A stretch of 64,000 nucleotides of DNA from Halosimplex pelagicum (GCF_013415905.1 NZ_CP058909.1:62001-126000), one strand, 5' to 3'; shown: positions 49,941-59,733, counted from the stretch's first letter. The notes: generated by a model not told the origin, from the letters alone. Numbers and translations: made by a program.

Positions 49941-50753
49941 ATGGAGTACGTGACGGCCGCAGGCGTCGACGTTCCGGCACTGGGATTCGGCACCGCCCGG
50001 ATGGACGGCCACGAGGAGCGCCGCCGCGCCGTCTCGGCGGCGCTCGACGCGGGCTACCGCCACGTCGACACCGCCCAGATCTACGGCAGCGAACCCGCGG
50101 TCGGCGAGGCCGTCCACGCATCGGATGTCGACCGCGAGGAGCTGTTCGTCACGACGAAGCTCTCGGGCGACAACCGCGCGTACGACGACGCCGTCGCGTC
50201 GACCCGCGCGAGCCTCGACCGCCTCGACACCGACTACGTCGACCTGCTGTTGATCCACTCGCCCAACGACGACGTGCCCCACGCCGAGACGCTGCGGGCG
50301 ATGAACGATCTGCGCGACGACGGGCTGGTCCGCCACGTCGGCGTCTCGAACTTCTCGGTCGACCAGGTCCGCGAGGCGATGGACGCCTCCGAGGCGCCGA
50401 TCCTCACCAACCAGGTCGAGTACCACGTCCGAAAGCGCCGCGACGACCTCCTGCGATTCTGCGTCGAGGAGGGCGTGATGCTGACCGCCTACAGCCCGCT
50501 CGACGTGGGCGGGCTCGCCGACGACGGCGACCTCGCCGAGATCGGTGACCGCTACGGCAAGACCGCCAGCCAGGTCGCGCTCCGCTGGCTGGTCCAGCAG
50601 CCGATGGTCTCGGCGATCCCGATGTCGTCGAACCCCGAGCACGTCCGCTCGAACATCGACATCTTCGACTTCGAGCTGACCGCCGACGAGATGGAGCGGC
50701 TGTTCGACCGGGGCGGCCCGATCGACGGGATCCGGTCGGCGCTCGGGCTGTAG
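49941..50753 (+). CDS. Aldo/keto reductase
   Basis: A 270-aa NADPH-type aldo/keto reductase. The catalytic tetrad is D43, Y48, K73 and H106 (HVDTAQIYGSE, VTTKLSG, LLIHSP). GVSNFS and the C-terminal AIPMSSNPEHVRSN supply cofactor binding. It is soluble and probably reduces an aldehyde or ketose; the substrate is unknown. It converges with the GntP gene. Confidence 0.88.
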   Translation: MEYVTAAGVDVPALGFGTARMDGHEERRRAVSAALDAGYRHVDTAQIYGSEPAVGEAVHASDVDREELFVTTKLSGDNRAYDDAVASTRASLDRLDTDYVDLLLIHSPNDDVPHAETLRAMNDLRDDGLVRHVGVSNFSVDQVREAMDASEAPILTNQVEYHVRKRRDDLLRFCVEEGVMLTAYSPLDVGGLADDGDLAEIGDRYGKTASQVALRWLVQQPMVSAIPMSSNPEHVRSNIDIFDFELTADEMERLFDRGGPIDGIRSALGL

Positions 50754-50814
50754 GACGGGACCGACCGCACCGAAAACGGGCGAGCGACTCCACGGCGTCA
50801 GGCCGTCAGGACCG

Positions 50815-52197
50815 TCACGAGAACGGGAGGACCGTCGCCCACACGAGGGTGACGACGATGCCGACGAGGCTGATCAGCGTCGTCACGACCGTCCACGTCT
50901 TGAGCGTCTCCTCCTGGGTGAGCCCGCCGATCTCCTTGACGATCCAGAAGCCGCTGTCGTTGTACCACGAGAAGATCGATGCGCCGGCGCCGATCGCCAT
51001 CACCATGTACGCGGAGTTGACGGCCAGATCGCCGGCGAACGGCGCCATGATCCCGGCGGTGGTGACGATGGCGACGGTCGCCGACCCCTGGACGACGCGT
51101 ACGCCGGCGGCGATCAGCCAGGCGGTCAGCAGCAGACTCAGGCCGATGTCCTCCAGCCCGCCCGCGATGTAGTCGCCGGCGCCGGCGGCCTGGAGCATAA
51201 CGCCGAACGCGCCGCCCGCGGCGGTGATCGCGGCGATGTTCCCCCCGCTCTTGAGCGCCTCGGTCAGCTCGTCGGAGAAGCCCTCGCGGCCGAGGTCGGT
51301 CATCCGGAAGTACGTCAGCGCCGCGACGACCGCGGCGACGGTCAGCGCGAAGTTCGGGTCGCCGACGAAGCTCGTGATCGCCGCCGGGTCCGACTCCTCG
51401 CCGTACACCGTGTTGACCGTCGTGTCCGCGCCGACGAGGACGATGACGAGCAGGATCGGCAGCACCGACTCGAACACTCCGGGCAGCTCGTCGACGGACG
51501 TCTCGGCGATGTCCTGGAGTTCGTCGACCGTTGTCCCCATCGCGTCGCGCAGCGGCACGTCGACGCGGCGGTTGATCCAGTGGCCGTACACCGGGCCGGC
51601 GACGATCGCCGTCGGGAGCCCGACCATCACCCCGACCAGCATCGTCGTCCCGAGGTTGGCGCCGATCTCGGCGACGGCGAGCAGCGGTCCCGGCGTCGGC
51701 GGGATGAAGCCGTGAGTGGTAACCCCGCCCGCCGCGACCGCGACGATGTAGAGGGTGTAGTTCCTGCCGGTCCGCGACCGCGCCGAGCGCGCGATCGGCG
51801 CCAGCAGGTAGAAGACGTTGTCGAAGAACACGGGGATCGCCATCACGAAACTGCTGCTGAACAGCGAGATCTCCGTCCGCTCCTCGCCGAACAGCGACGA
51901 GAACCCGCGCACGACGCGATTCGCCGCCCCGCTCTCGGTCATCGCCTTCCCGATGATCGCCGCCATCAGGATCGGGATCCCGATCCCGGCCATCCCGTTG
52001 CCGAACGCCTCGGCGACCTGCCCGACGGCTTCGGCCAGCGGGATGGCCGGGCTCACCAGCCCGACCGCGAACGACGCGATGATCAGCCCGACGAACGCCG
52101 GGACTTCCAGCACGACCAGCAGCAGCACGACCATGATCACTCCGACCAGCAGCGATACGAGTGGCCCCTGACCGCCGAGTTGCAGTACCGGATACAT
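50815..52197 (-). CDS. GntP-family gluconate:H+ symporter-like permease
   Basis: A 460-aa membrane protein with about twelve hydrophobic segments. Signature phrases are GIGIPILMAAIIGKAMTESGAA, SFVMAIPVFFDNVFYLL, THGFIPPTPGPL and WYNDSGFWIVKEIGG. GntP permeases import gluconate or other sugar acids with protons. The likely substrate is a sugar acid. It stands alone on this strand, divergent regulators not seen. Confidence 0.9.
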   Translation of the reverse strand: MYPVLQLGGQGPLVSLLVGVIMVVLLLVVLEVPAFVGLIIASFAVGLVSPAIPLAEAVGQVAEAFGNGMAGIGIPILMAAIIGKAMTESGAANRVVRGFSSLFGEERTEISLFSSSFVMAIPVFFDNVFYLLAPIARSARSRTGRNYTLYIVAVAAGGVTTHGFIPPTPGPLLAVAEIGANLGTTMLVGVMVGLPTAIVAGPVYGHWINRRVDVPLRDAMGTTVDELQDIAETSVDELPGVFESVLPILLVIVLVGADTTVNTVYGEESDPAAITSFVGDPNFALTVAAVVAALTYFRMTDLGREGFSDELTEALKSGGNIAAITAAGGAFGVMLQAAGAGDYIAGGLEDIGLSLLLTAWLIAAGVRVVQGSATVAIVTTAGIMAPFAGDLAVNSAYMVMAIGAGASIFSWYNDSGFWIVKEIGGLTQEETLKTWTVVTTLISLVGIVVTLVWATVLPFS

Positions 52198-52433
52198 GGA
52201 CGATCCTCCGTAACTGTCCGGTCGCCGTCATAACAGATAGGTAACTGCACCTTTCTGTCCCTGGTGCCGGTTTGCGTATCCGGTAGTGACTTCGTTCGAC
52301 GGGTCGAGAGGGGTATAACCCGTTACAGGGCCGATATCGTCGTCTGGTGTCCCTGTATCGACTCACAGCGGGTAGAAAGGTCCGTTTACCGTCCAGTTGC
52401 GTGCAGTTTCTCGGCTCGGGACGCCCCAGGCGG

Positions 52434-54307
52434 TCACGCGCGCCCGACCCGCCGGTCGAGGAAGTCGTCGAGCAGGCGGAACAGCCGAAGCTTCTGCGCC
52501 TGGTCCGAGGAGGCGTGGCCCTCCTCGCCGAGTTCCTCGTACTCGAAGTCGCCGTCCTCCCCTTCCTCGTAGCCGGCGCCTTCGAGCGCCTCGCGGACGA
52601 TGCGAGCCTGCGAGACAGGGACGCGGCGGTCGTTGACGCCGTGGACGACCAGCAGCGGCGAGTCGACGTTCTCGACGTGCGTGACCGGCGAGCGCTCTTC
52701 GTACAGCTCCGGGTTCTCGTCGGGCGTCCCGAGGTACTTCTCCATGAGCTCCGTCCTGAAGTGGGGCATCGTGTTCTCGTACATGTCTCCGAGGTCCGAG
52801 ATGCCGATCCAGGCGACGCTCGCGTCGTACAGGTCGGGGTACTGCACCGACTGCCAGTAGGCGGAGTAGCCCCCATAGGAGCCGCCGAAGACGACGACGC
52901 GCTCGTCGTCGAGCCAGTCGCGCTCGGCGATCACGGCCTCGGCGGCGGTCGCCACGTCGCCCTGTTCGGCGCCGCCCCAGTCGTCGAGCAGTCGCTCCTT
53001 GAACTCCCGGCCCCTGCCCGTCGAGCCGCGGTAGTTGACCTGCAACACGGAGTAGCCCCGCATCGCGAGCACCTGGGTGTAGAGGTCGAACGACTTCGCG
53101 TCGCGGGCCATCGGCCCGCCGTGGGGGTTGACGATCAGCGGCGAGGGGCGCTCGCCCGAGTCGTAGAGGAGCGCGCCGATCTCGAGTTCGTCGTAGGGGT
53201 CGTGTTCGACGGCGCGCTGGGGCGTGTCGGGTACTCCGTCCGAGCCGACCGCGAGTACTCGGCGTCGGCGAAGTCTTCGGGTTCGAAGGGACCGTGGTCG
53301 GCGGCCAGCAGCGTCTCGTAGCTGTCCGAATCGAGGTCGTAGGCCAGCAGTTCCGTGCGACGGGTGGCGGTGGTGTGCTCGACGAGCACCCGGCCGTCGC
53401 CGAGGTCGGCGCTGGTGTAGGCCCACCCGGTCGAGGCCACGCCCTCGGGCAGGTCGAGTTCCCGCCCCTCGCCGCTGGCGAGGTCGTAGACGACGGGCAC
53501 GGTCACGGCCTCGCGGTCGCGACTCGCCAGCACGCGCTCGCCGTCGACGAACGCGACGGCGCTCTCGTCGTACTCGCCGTCGCCGAGCCAGGTCACGTCG
53601 TCGGCCGCGAGGTCGTAGACGCCCGCACGGCCCAGGTCGGGGGCGTTGTCGCTGACGAGCAGGCGGTCGCTCTCGGGGCCCCAGTCGGCGGGGCCGCACT
53701 CGGCGCCGACCTCGCCGAGTTCGAGGTTCCGCGGGTTCGAGCCGTCGGCGTCGGCGATATAGGCGTCCTGGTTGTCGAAGTCGTCGGTCTCGTTGGTGGC
53801 GTAGGCGATGCGCTCGCCGTCCGGCGAGAGGTGGGCGCCCCACACCGCCCGGTCGTAGTCGGTGAGCTTCGTCGTCTCGCCGGCCGTCAGGTCGCGAGCG
53901 TAGACGTTCATCTGGCCGTCGCGGGAGGAGCCGAAGAGGATTCTGGAGCCGTCCTCGGCGACGCTCGTGAGCATGCACTGGCCGTCCATCTCGACGACCG
54001 GTTCGACGGTACCGTCCCGGTCGATCGCGTAGATGTCGTTCTGCTCGTCGCCGTCCTCGTCGCGGTGGAAGAACACGCGGTCGCCGTCGGCGCCCCACGC
54101 GACGAACCAGCGGGCGTTCCGCGGCACCTCCCCGTCGGACCACTGTTCGAGGTCGCCCGTCTCGGTGTCCAGCACGTGGAGTTCGTTGCGGCCGGTCGCG
54201 TCGTAGTACAGCGCCACCTCGTCGCCGCCGGGCGAGGCGGTCGGGTGAGCGACCGTCGGCAGTCCAGCGAGTTCTTCGAGCACGTCGCCGTCGGCTGTCG
54301 GAGCCAT
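52434..54307 (-). pseudogene. S9 prolyl oligopeptidase-family peptidase with a 1-nt frameshift
   Basis: Repaired, a protein of about 624 aa. The first part (from MAPTADGDVLEELAG, ATG at 54307) is a beta-propeller with AGLPTVAHPTASPGG, ARWFVAWGADGDRVFFHRDEDG and HLSPDGERIAYATNE. It goes out of frame near 53250. The catalytic domain continues in another frame with nucleophile FGGSYGGYSAYW, VVHGVNDRRVP (Asp) and EEGHASS (His). Adding one G at the CGG|TCGG junction restores YSRVGSDGVPDTPQ. All catalytic residues are intact, so either the gene was broken recently or a base was lost in assembly. Confidence 0.85.
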
Positions 54308-54430
54308 ACGCACCCTGTCGGTCCGTCGTCACTTCAGTGATCGCAGAAGGCGCCTTCGGTTCGGAATCTGACGAGTCTCCCGAGCGGTCGCCGGCCCAAC
54401 GGTTTTCGCGTCGGCACCGGTATCGCGGGT

Positions 54431-54907
54431 ATGGGCCACGAACTCGACGACGTGGACCGGGGGATCCTCCACGCGCTGCAGGAGAACGCCAGGGAGGCGA
54501 CGGCGGCCGAGATGGCGGAGGCGGTGGGTGTCTCGGCCAGCACGGTCAGGAACCGGATCGACCGGCTGGAGTCGACCGGGGTGGTCCGGGGATACCATCC
54601 CGACATCGACTACGAGCGGGCGGGCTTCCAGCTGCACGTCCACGTCGTCTGCCGCGCGGCGCCCACCGAGCGGTCGTCGCTGGCCGCGGAGCTACTGGAG
54701 CTGTCGGGCGTCGTCCGCGTCCGCGAGCTACTGACCGGGAACGAGAACCTCCACGTCGAGGCGGTCGCCACCGACTCCGCCGCCGTCGACGACCTCCTCG
54801 CGGCGATCACCGAACTGGGGATCGAGATCGCGAGCTCCGACATCGTCAAGACGACCCACGTCCAGCCGTTCGACCACTTCGGCACCGACGTGGGGTCCGA
54901 CGGGTGA
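54431..54907 (+). CDS. Lrp/AsnC-family transcriptional regulator
   Basis: A 158-aa protein. The HTH (residues 4-60) is ELDDVDRGILHALQENAREATAAEMAEAVGVSASTVRNRIDRLE. The C-terminal domain (about 65-145, FQLHVHVVCRAAPTERSS and GNENLHVEAVATD) is an AsnC/RAM ligand-binding ferredoxin fold. It typically senses amino acids. It diverges from the S9 peptidase gene, 123 nt apart, and may regulate it by inference. Confidence 0.87.
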   Translation: MGHELDDVDRGILHALQENAREATAAEMAEAVGVSASTVRNRIDRLESTGVVRGYHPDIDYERAGFQLHVHVVCRAAPTERSSLAAELLELSGVVRVRELLTGNENLHVEAVATDSAAVDDLLAAITELGIEIASSDIVKTTHVQPFDHFGTDVGSDG

Positions 54908-55073
54908 GTGCCCACCGTTCGACACGCGAATATGTCGGCACCAGGACCAGTCGATCTCACGGGTCAGGGCGGGGAGAGAACTGCGAATTCCGCAGATATA
55001 TCGCCTCTCCCTACAGAATCTTGCGTACGCACCGCCACCGTTAAGCCGGTCGCTGTCGGACGGTCCCACGGTG

Positions 55074-55361
55074 ATGGGTGATATGTTGAGCACCAAGGTA
55101 AGCACGGAAATCGCGGCGCGGGAAGGCGTCGACCCGCTGCAACTGGACGAACCGCTCTACGACGTGATAGACGTCGGCGCGCTGGAACGGCTGGTCGAGA
55201 CGGCCGGGCGACGCGGCGACGGGGAGTTCGAGGTCGAGTTCACGTACTACGGCTACGACGTGGTGGTCGACGGGTCGGGCGAGGTGACCGTCACCGGCGG
55301 CTCGTCCGCCGCCGGCGACGCCGCCCGGGAGTCGGCCGACCAGCCGGCCACCGGGCGATAG
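55074..55361 (+). CDS. HalOD1 output-domain protein, copy 2
   Basis: A 95-aa protein starting MGDMLSTKVSTEIAAREGVDP, with VIDVGALERLVETAG and a C-terminal beta strand FEVEFTYYGYDVVVDGSGEVTV. It matches the HalOD1 output domain and is a paralogue of the one at 16.0-16.3 kb. It lies beside, and converges with, the large histidine kinase gene, so a signalling link is plausible. A GTG three bases earlier is an alternative start. Confidence 0.8.
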   Translation: MGDMLSTKVSTEIAAREGVDPLQLDEPLYDVIDVGALERLVETAGRRGDGEFEVEFTYYGYDVVVDGSGEVTVTGGSSAAGDAARESADQPATGR

Positions 55362-55430
55362 CCGCGAGCGCCCCGACGGGTCGACCGCCGCGAGCGACCG
55401 CGCCGCCGTCGCGACGGAGGTGGCTCGGCG

Positions 55431-58223
55431 TCACGCGTCGGTCTCGACGCCGCGGATCTCGAAGCGCGCGCCGCCGGCCTCGCTCTCGACGACACCGACC
55501 GACCAGCCGTGGGCCTCGGCGATCTGTTCGACGATGGAGAGGCCGAAACCGGTCCCCTCCGCCGCGGTCGAGTAGCCGCTGGAGAACACGCGGTCGCGGT
55601 CGGCCTCGTCGATCCCCGGGCCGTCGTCGGCGACGAAGAAGCCCGACCCGTCGTCGAGCCGACCGACCCGGACGGTCACGGCCCCGGTCGAACCGTCGGT
55701 CGCCGGGTCGCCGGGATCGGGCGAGTCCTCGCGAGCTTGCGGCTGAGCGGTCGTGGAACCGTGTTTCACGGTGTCCTCGCGAGCGTGCGAGCGAGGGCTT
55801 GTCGAGCTGTGCTCGACAGCGTTGGCGAGCAGGTTCTCGAGCAACTGCTGGAGGCGGCTCCGGTCGGCGCGGACGGCCGCGTCGGTCTCGACGGCGAGGG
55901 TCGCCTCGGGGGTGCGGACGCTCCGCCAGCACGAGCGGGCGGCGGCGTCGAGGTCGACGGGCTCGATGTCGAGGACGGCCTTGCCCTCCCGGCCGAGCGT
56001 GAGCAGGTCCTCGATGAGCGCCTCCATGCGGTCGTGGGCGCGCTCGACGGCGTCGAGGTGGTCGCTATCGCACTCCTCGCGGACGAAATCGAGCCGGGCG
56101 GTCGCGACCTGCAGGGGGTTGCGCAGGTCGTGGGAGACGATGCTCGCGAACTCGTCGAGGCGCTCGTTCTGGCGTTCGAGCTCCCGGCGGTGGCGCCGGG
56201 ACTCGTCCTCGCGGGCGGCCCGGTCGAGGGCGGCCTCGACGGTGCTGGCGAAGACGTGCGCCAGCGACACGTCCACCTCGTCGAAGTCGGCGGGGTCGGT
56301 CGAGCCGACGACCGCGACGCCGTACTCCCCCAGCGGCAGGACGATCTCGCTCGACAGCGGCGTGTCGGGGTTGTAGCGCTCGGGCTCGTCGGCCAGGTCC
56401 CCGCAGACGACGAGGTCGCCGGTCTCGAAGGCCTCCCAGGCGAGGCTCCCCTCGCCCTCGCCGTCGAAGGTGGGCATCTCGTCGAACAGCGCGTCGGCCG
56501 CCTCGGTCTGGACGACCGGGCGGAGCCGCTCGCCCGCGTCGTCGGCCAGCCAGACGCCGTTGACGTCGCGGCCGAGGACGGACCGGGCGGTCTCGACGGC
56601 GTGTTCGGCGACGGTCCCGGGGTCCGGGGCGTCCATGAACCCCTCGGTCGCGTCCGTGAGCCCGGCGAGCGCGTCCTCGCGGCGCTTGCGCTCGGTGATG
56701 TCCCGCGAGATGGCGAGATACCGGTCCGCACCGCCCAGGTCGACGCGGACCAGGTTGATCTCCACGGGAAACGTCGACCCGTCGGCCCGCCGGTAGCGAC
56801 CGTCGAACTTCCGCGACTCGCCGACGGCCATCCCGTCGAGCAGCGACCGCACGACATCGGGGTCGACGGTCTCGTCGACCTCCCAGACGGGGGTCCCCAG
56901 CAGGTCGTCCTCGCCGCGGTTCAGCGCGTCGCAGAGCCGCGGGTTCGCGTCGACGATCCGCCCGTCGGGATCGAGCACGTGGATCATGTCCGGGGAGTTG
57001 CCGACCAGCGCCTCCAGGCGGGCGCTCGTCGCCGCGAGTTCCCGCTCGCGCTCGCGGCGCTCGGTCACGTCGCGCGCGACGGCGACGACGCCGTCGAACT
57101 CCCCGCCGATCTCCAGGCGCGCCAGCCGGTAGTCGACGACCGCCCGCCCGTACTCGGGGAACCGCGCCTCGACCTCGCCGCGTAGCTCCTCCCGCTCACC
57201 GTCGACCAGCGCCCGGAACGGGTCGCCGTCGGCCCCGGCCCGGATCTCCTCGACGAGAGAGCTCTTCGCCCCCTCCAGGTTCGCCGGGGTCGTCCCCAGA
57301 AAGTCCGCGAGGTGGTCGTTGACGACGGCGAAGCGGCCGTCGGCGTCGTAGATGCACGCGGAGTGTGGCATCGCGTCGACCATGCTCCGGTAGCGCTCGA
57401 GCGTCTGCTCGCGCTCGCGGCGCTCGGTCACGTCGGTGATGAACCCCTCGATGCGGTCGGCGCTCCCGCCGTCGCCCCCGGTCCCACCGCCGTCGTCGCC
57501 GATCGCCCGCCCGCGCTCCCACATCCACCGCACGTCGCCGTCGGCGGTCCGGATCCGGTAGGTCACCTCGAAGGGGCCGCCATCGCTCAGCGCCGACTGG
57601 ACGGTCTCCCACATCCGCTCGCGGTCGTCCGGGTGGAGCACGTCCTCGCCCCAGTTCACCTCGCCCGACTCCAGCGCTGCGGCGTCGTAGCCGGTGATAG
57701 CGGCGCACTCGCCGGCGACGAACTCCATCGGCCACCCGGGGTCGTTCTCGCAGCGGTAGACGATCCCCGGCAGGTTGCTGATCAGCGTCTCCAGCCGGCG
57801 GTTGCGCTCCTCCAGCGCCCGCCGCGACCGGGCCGCCGAGACGGCGTTGTCGATCCGGTTGGCCAGCAGCGCGTACTGGTCGGTCCCGGTCCCCTTCTGC
57901 AGGTAGTCCGTCACCCCCGCCGAGACGGCGTCGCTCGCCACCTCCTCGCTCCCCTTGCCCGTGTAGAGGATGAACGGGAGGTCGGGCCGGTCGGCGCGAA
58001 CCCGTTCGAGGAACTCGATCCCGTTGGTCCCGGGCATGTCGTAGTCCGAGACGACGCAGTCGACCCGCTCGCCGGCGAGCCGTTCGAGCCCCTCGTCCGG
58101 GTTCGTCGCCGTCACCACCTCGAACCGGTCGTCCTCGCGTTCGAGCGCCGACGCGACCAGCGCCGACAGGTCCGGGTCGTCGTCGACGTGCAGGACGCGG
58201 ATCGTCGTCGGTGTCGCGCTCAT
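55431..58223 (-). CDS. REC-PAS-PAS-PAS-GAF histidine kinase
   Basis: A 930-aa cytosolic sensor kinase. REC, residues 1-125, has phospho-acceptor D60 (VVSDYDMPG). Three PAS modules lie at about 140-285, 290-405 and 410-525, each ending in a DVTERR or DITERK motif. A GAF-like domain is at about 535-690. HisKA has H698 (VSHDLRNPLQ), and HATPase_c runs from about 755, with N-box LENLLANAVEHS, G1 DDGPGI and G2 GTGFGLSI. There are no membrane helices. Between N-box and G1 is an insertion with repeated AREDTVKHGST-type words. The start MSATPTTIRVLHVDDD was chosen by the REC domain. Confidence 0.9.
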   Translation of the reverse strand: MSATPTTIRVLHVDDDPDLSALVASALEREDDRFEVVTATNPDEGLERLAGERVDCVVSDYDMPGTNGIEFLERVRADRPDLPFILYTGKGSEEVASDAVSAGVTDYLQKGTGTDQYALLANRIDNAVSAARSRRALEERNRRLETLISNLPGIVYRCENDPGWPMEFVAGECAAITGYDAAALESGEVNWGEDVLHPDDRERMWETVQSALSDGGPFEVTYRIRTADGDVRWMWERGRAIGDDGGGTGGDGGSADRIEGFITDVTERREREQTLERYRSMVDAMPHSACIYDADGRFAVVNDHLADFLGTTPANLEGAKSSLVEEIRAGADGDPFRALVDGEREELRGEVEARFPEYGRAVVDYRLARLEIGGEFDGVVAVARDVTERRERERELAATSARLEALVGNSPDMIHVLDPDGRIVDANPRLCDALNRGEDDLLGTPVWEVDETVDPDVVRSLLDGMAVGESRKFDGRYRRADGSTFPVEINLVRVDLGGADRYLAISRDITERKRREDALAGLTDATEGFMDAPDPGTVAEHAVETARSVLGRDVNGVWLADDAGERLRPVVQTEAADALFDEMPTFDGEGEGSLAWEAFETGDLVVCGDLADEPERYNPDTPLSSEIVLPLGEYGVAVVGSTDPADFDEVDVSLAHVFASTVEAALDRAAREDESRRHRRELERQNERLDEFASIVSHDLRNPLQVATARLDFVREECDSDHLDAVERAHDRMEALIEDLLTLGREGKAVLDIEPVDLDAAARSCWRSVRTPEATLAVETDAAVRADRSRLQQLLENLLANAVEHSSTSPRSHAREDTVKHGSTTAQPQAREDSPDPGDPATDGSTGAVTVRVGRLDDGSGFFVADDGPGIDEADRDRVFSSGYSTAAEGTGFGLSIVEQIAEAHGWSVGVVESEAGGARFEIRGVETDA
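55722..55815 (-). repeat. Repeat-bearing insertion in the kinase ATPase domain
   Basis: TCCTCGCGAGC occurs twice (near 55726 and 55774), and short palindromes (GTGTCGAGC-like, CGTGTTTCACG) lie around them. The insert encodes STSPRSHAREDTVKHGST then TAQPQAREDS, which repeats the N-box-like word VEHSSTS as VKHGSTT. Confidence 0.65.
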
Positions 58224-58299
58224 GTCTGGCCGGTCTACCCGTTGTTGGCGGACATCACCCATAAGCCTGTGACTTTCTTTCAGTTCGCTCGCCGGTCGA

Positions 58300-58743
58300 T
58301 CACCCGTTGGTCGCGCCCGCTCCGTCGGCGGCCCCGTGCGCGCGCTCGACGGCCCGCCGGAGTCGCTCGCCCTCGGCGGCGCGGACGAGATGCGAGTCGC
58401 AGTCGCAGTCGGAGGCGCCGAACCCCGCGACGCGCTCGATGCCGTCGGCCCCGGCGAGCGTCCGACTCACCGCACACTCCACGTCGGCGTCGGCCGTCCG
58501 GACGACCGCCGCGACGGCGGCGTCGGGGTTGCCCAGCAGGTAGTCGACGTGCCAGTGACGGGCGTCGCGCTCGCCGGCGGCCAGTTCGCGGTGGCGCTCG
58601 ACGCGGGCGAACCCGCCCGGCCCGAACGCGCTCCCGGTGTAGGCGTAGGCGCCCGCCGCGAACTCGACCTCGCCCAGCGCCCCCACCTCGATCGTCGCCG
58701 GCGCCGCCAGTTCGACGAGCAGCGTGTACGTCCCCTCGGCCAT
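58300..58743 (-). CDS. DUF123 (GIY-YIG-like) protein
   Basis: A 147-aa protein beginning MAEGTYTLLVELAAPATIEVGALG. GAYAYTGSAFGPGGFARVERH is the GIY-YIG-like core, followed by RHWHVDYLLG and DCDCDSHLV. DUF123 proteins are related to GIY-YIG endonucleases, but their activity is not established. Cytosolic. It starts 77 nt after the kinase gene begins on the minus strand, in the same orientation. Confidence 0.87.
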   Translation of the reverse strand: MAEGTYTLLVELAAPATIEVGALGEVEFAAGAYAYTGSAFGPGGFARVERHRELAAGERDARHWHVDYLLGNPDAAVAAVVRTADADVECAVSRTLAGADGIERVAGFGASDCDCDSHLVRAAEGERLRRAVERAHGAADGAGATNG

Positions 58744-58976
58744 CGCCGTCCGCTCGGGCGGCCGCCGGCAAGTGCCTGGCGGGTTCGGACCGTGAGCGTC
58801 CGCCGGAGTCGCTCGCCGTCCGGACTCAGACCTCCGGGCCGACCCCGTCGAGCGCGCCGCGGACGCGTCTCCCGACACGGTGACGACGGGTGCGCCTGCC
58901 CCTCTCCATCGGGCGCTCTGGGAGACGGTCGACCGAGCGGCGCGAGCGGGCCCGACCGGTAAAACGAGCGAAACGC

Positions 58977-59081
58977 CTACCCGAGCGCGTACGCGAGCAC
59001 GTAGACCACCGCGGAGCCGATCATCAGGAACACCATGATGAGCGCCATGATCTGCTGGCGGTCCAGTTCGAGGGGGTTCAT
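58977..59081 (-). CDS. Single-helix microprotein (34 aa)
   Basis: MNPLELDRQQIMALIMVFLM then IGSAVVYVLAYALG: a short polar N-terminus followed by one transmembrane helix to the C-terminus. AAAACCCTAACC about 30 nt upstream could be its promoter. The composition and the stop suit a real small membrane protein; similar short proteins occur in haloarchaea. The function is unknown. Confidence 0.6.
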   Translation of the reverse strand: MNPLELDRQQIMALIMVFLMIGSAVVYVLAYALG

Positions 59082-59220
59082 ATCCGGTCGTTGTCGCCGG
59101 CACGGTTAGGGTTTTCGCGCCGGAGACGGGCGCGCGAACCGACGAGCGTGCCCCCACTCCGCGACCCCGAGCGGTCCGATAGGTGACAACTTTCATCACT
59201 GACCCGTCCGAAACGACAGT

Positions 59221-59520
59221 ATGGACCGATCGAACGGTCGCGAACGACTCACGTCGGTCGGCGGGACGCTCCTCGGCTACGGACTGCTCGCGCTGGGCGT
59301 CGCGATGGTCGGGCTCACCGCGTACAGGCTGCTGTTCGCCGCCGGGCGGGCGCTCGAAACCCCCGTCAGCGTCGGCCCGCAGGCCGCTGTCGGGCTGGCG
59401 CTCGGCGTCGCGGGCTATCTCCTGCTCAGGCGGACCCTCGACGGGGACGCCGACCCCGGCGAACCGAACGTCGAGCCCTCGGAGGCGCGCGCGGCCGACG
59501 CCTACGAGTTCGACACCTGA
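59221..59520 (+). CDS. Small two-helix membrane protein, paralogue A
   Basis: A 99-aa protein with helices at about residues 14-36 (GGTLLGYGLLALGVAMVGLTAY) and 52-70 (PQAAVGLALGVAGYLLLRRTL), an intervening GRALETPVSVG loop and an acidic tail. It resembles the gene at 61548: both begin with a polar patch ending RL-S--GT, and both end helix 2 with GGYL-LR or AGYLLLR. The two flank the TauE and UspA genes. The function is unknown. Confidence 0.7.
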   Translation: MDRSNGRERLTSVGGTLLGYGLLALGVAMVGLTAYRLLFAAGRALETPVSVGPQAAVGLALGVAGYLLLRRTLDGDADPGEPNVEPSEARAADAYEFDT

Positions 59521-59733
59521 GCGGCTCTCGTCCGTCCGGTGCCGGCCGAACTGTCCGAAGACGGCCCGCCGTCTGCCGGGGTCGTCTCCGCCCTGGCGAT
59601 CCTCCCGAATAGATCCTGATCGATTTCGATCGAAAGCGGCGATAACCGGACACAGCCGTGCTGTGTGTCCCGTCCGCAAACGTCCTCCGAACCCCAAGGT
59701 CTTTTAAACGGTACTCGCAAGGTGCCGGGCACC
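59521..59733 (+). other. Region upstream of the TauE gene cluster
   Basis: It holds TTTTAAAC (59702-59709), a strong TATA candidate, and no gene. The remainder up to the TauE start is taken by two short ORFs annotated separately. Confidence 0.55.
59702..59709 (+). promoter_or_regulatory. TATA box upstream of the micro-ORF/TauE cluster
   Basis: TTTTAAAC centred about 28 nt before the ATG at 59734 marks a likely leaderless start. Confidence 0.6.
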
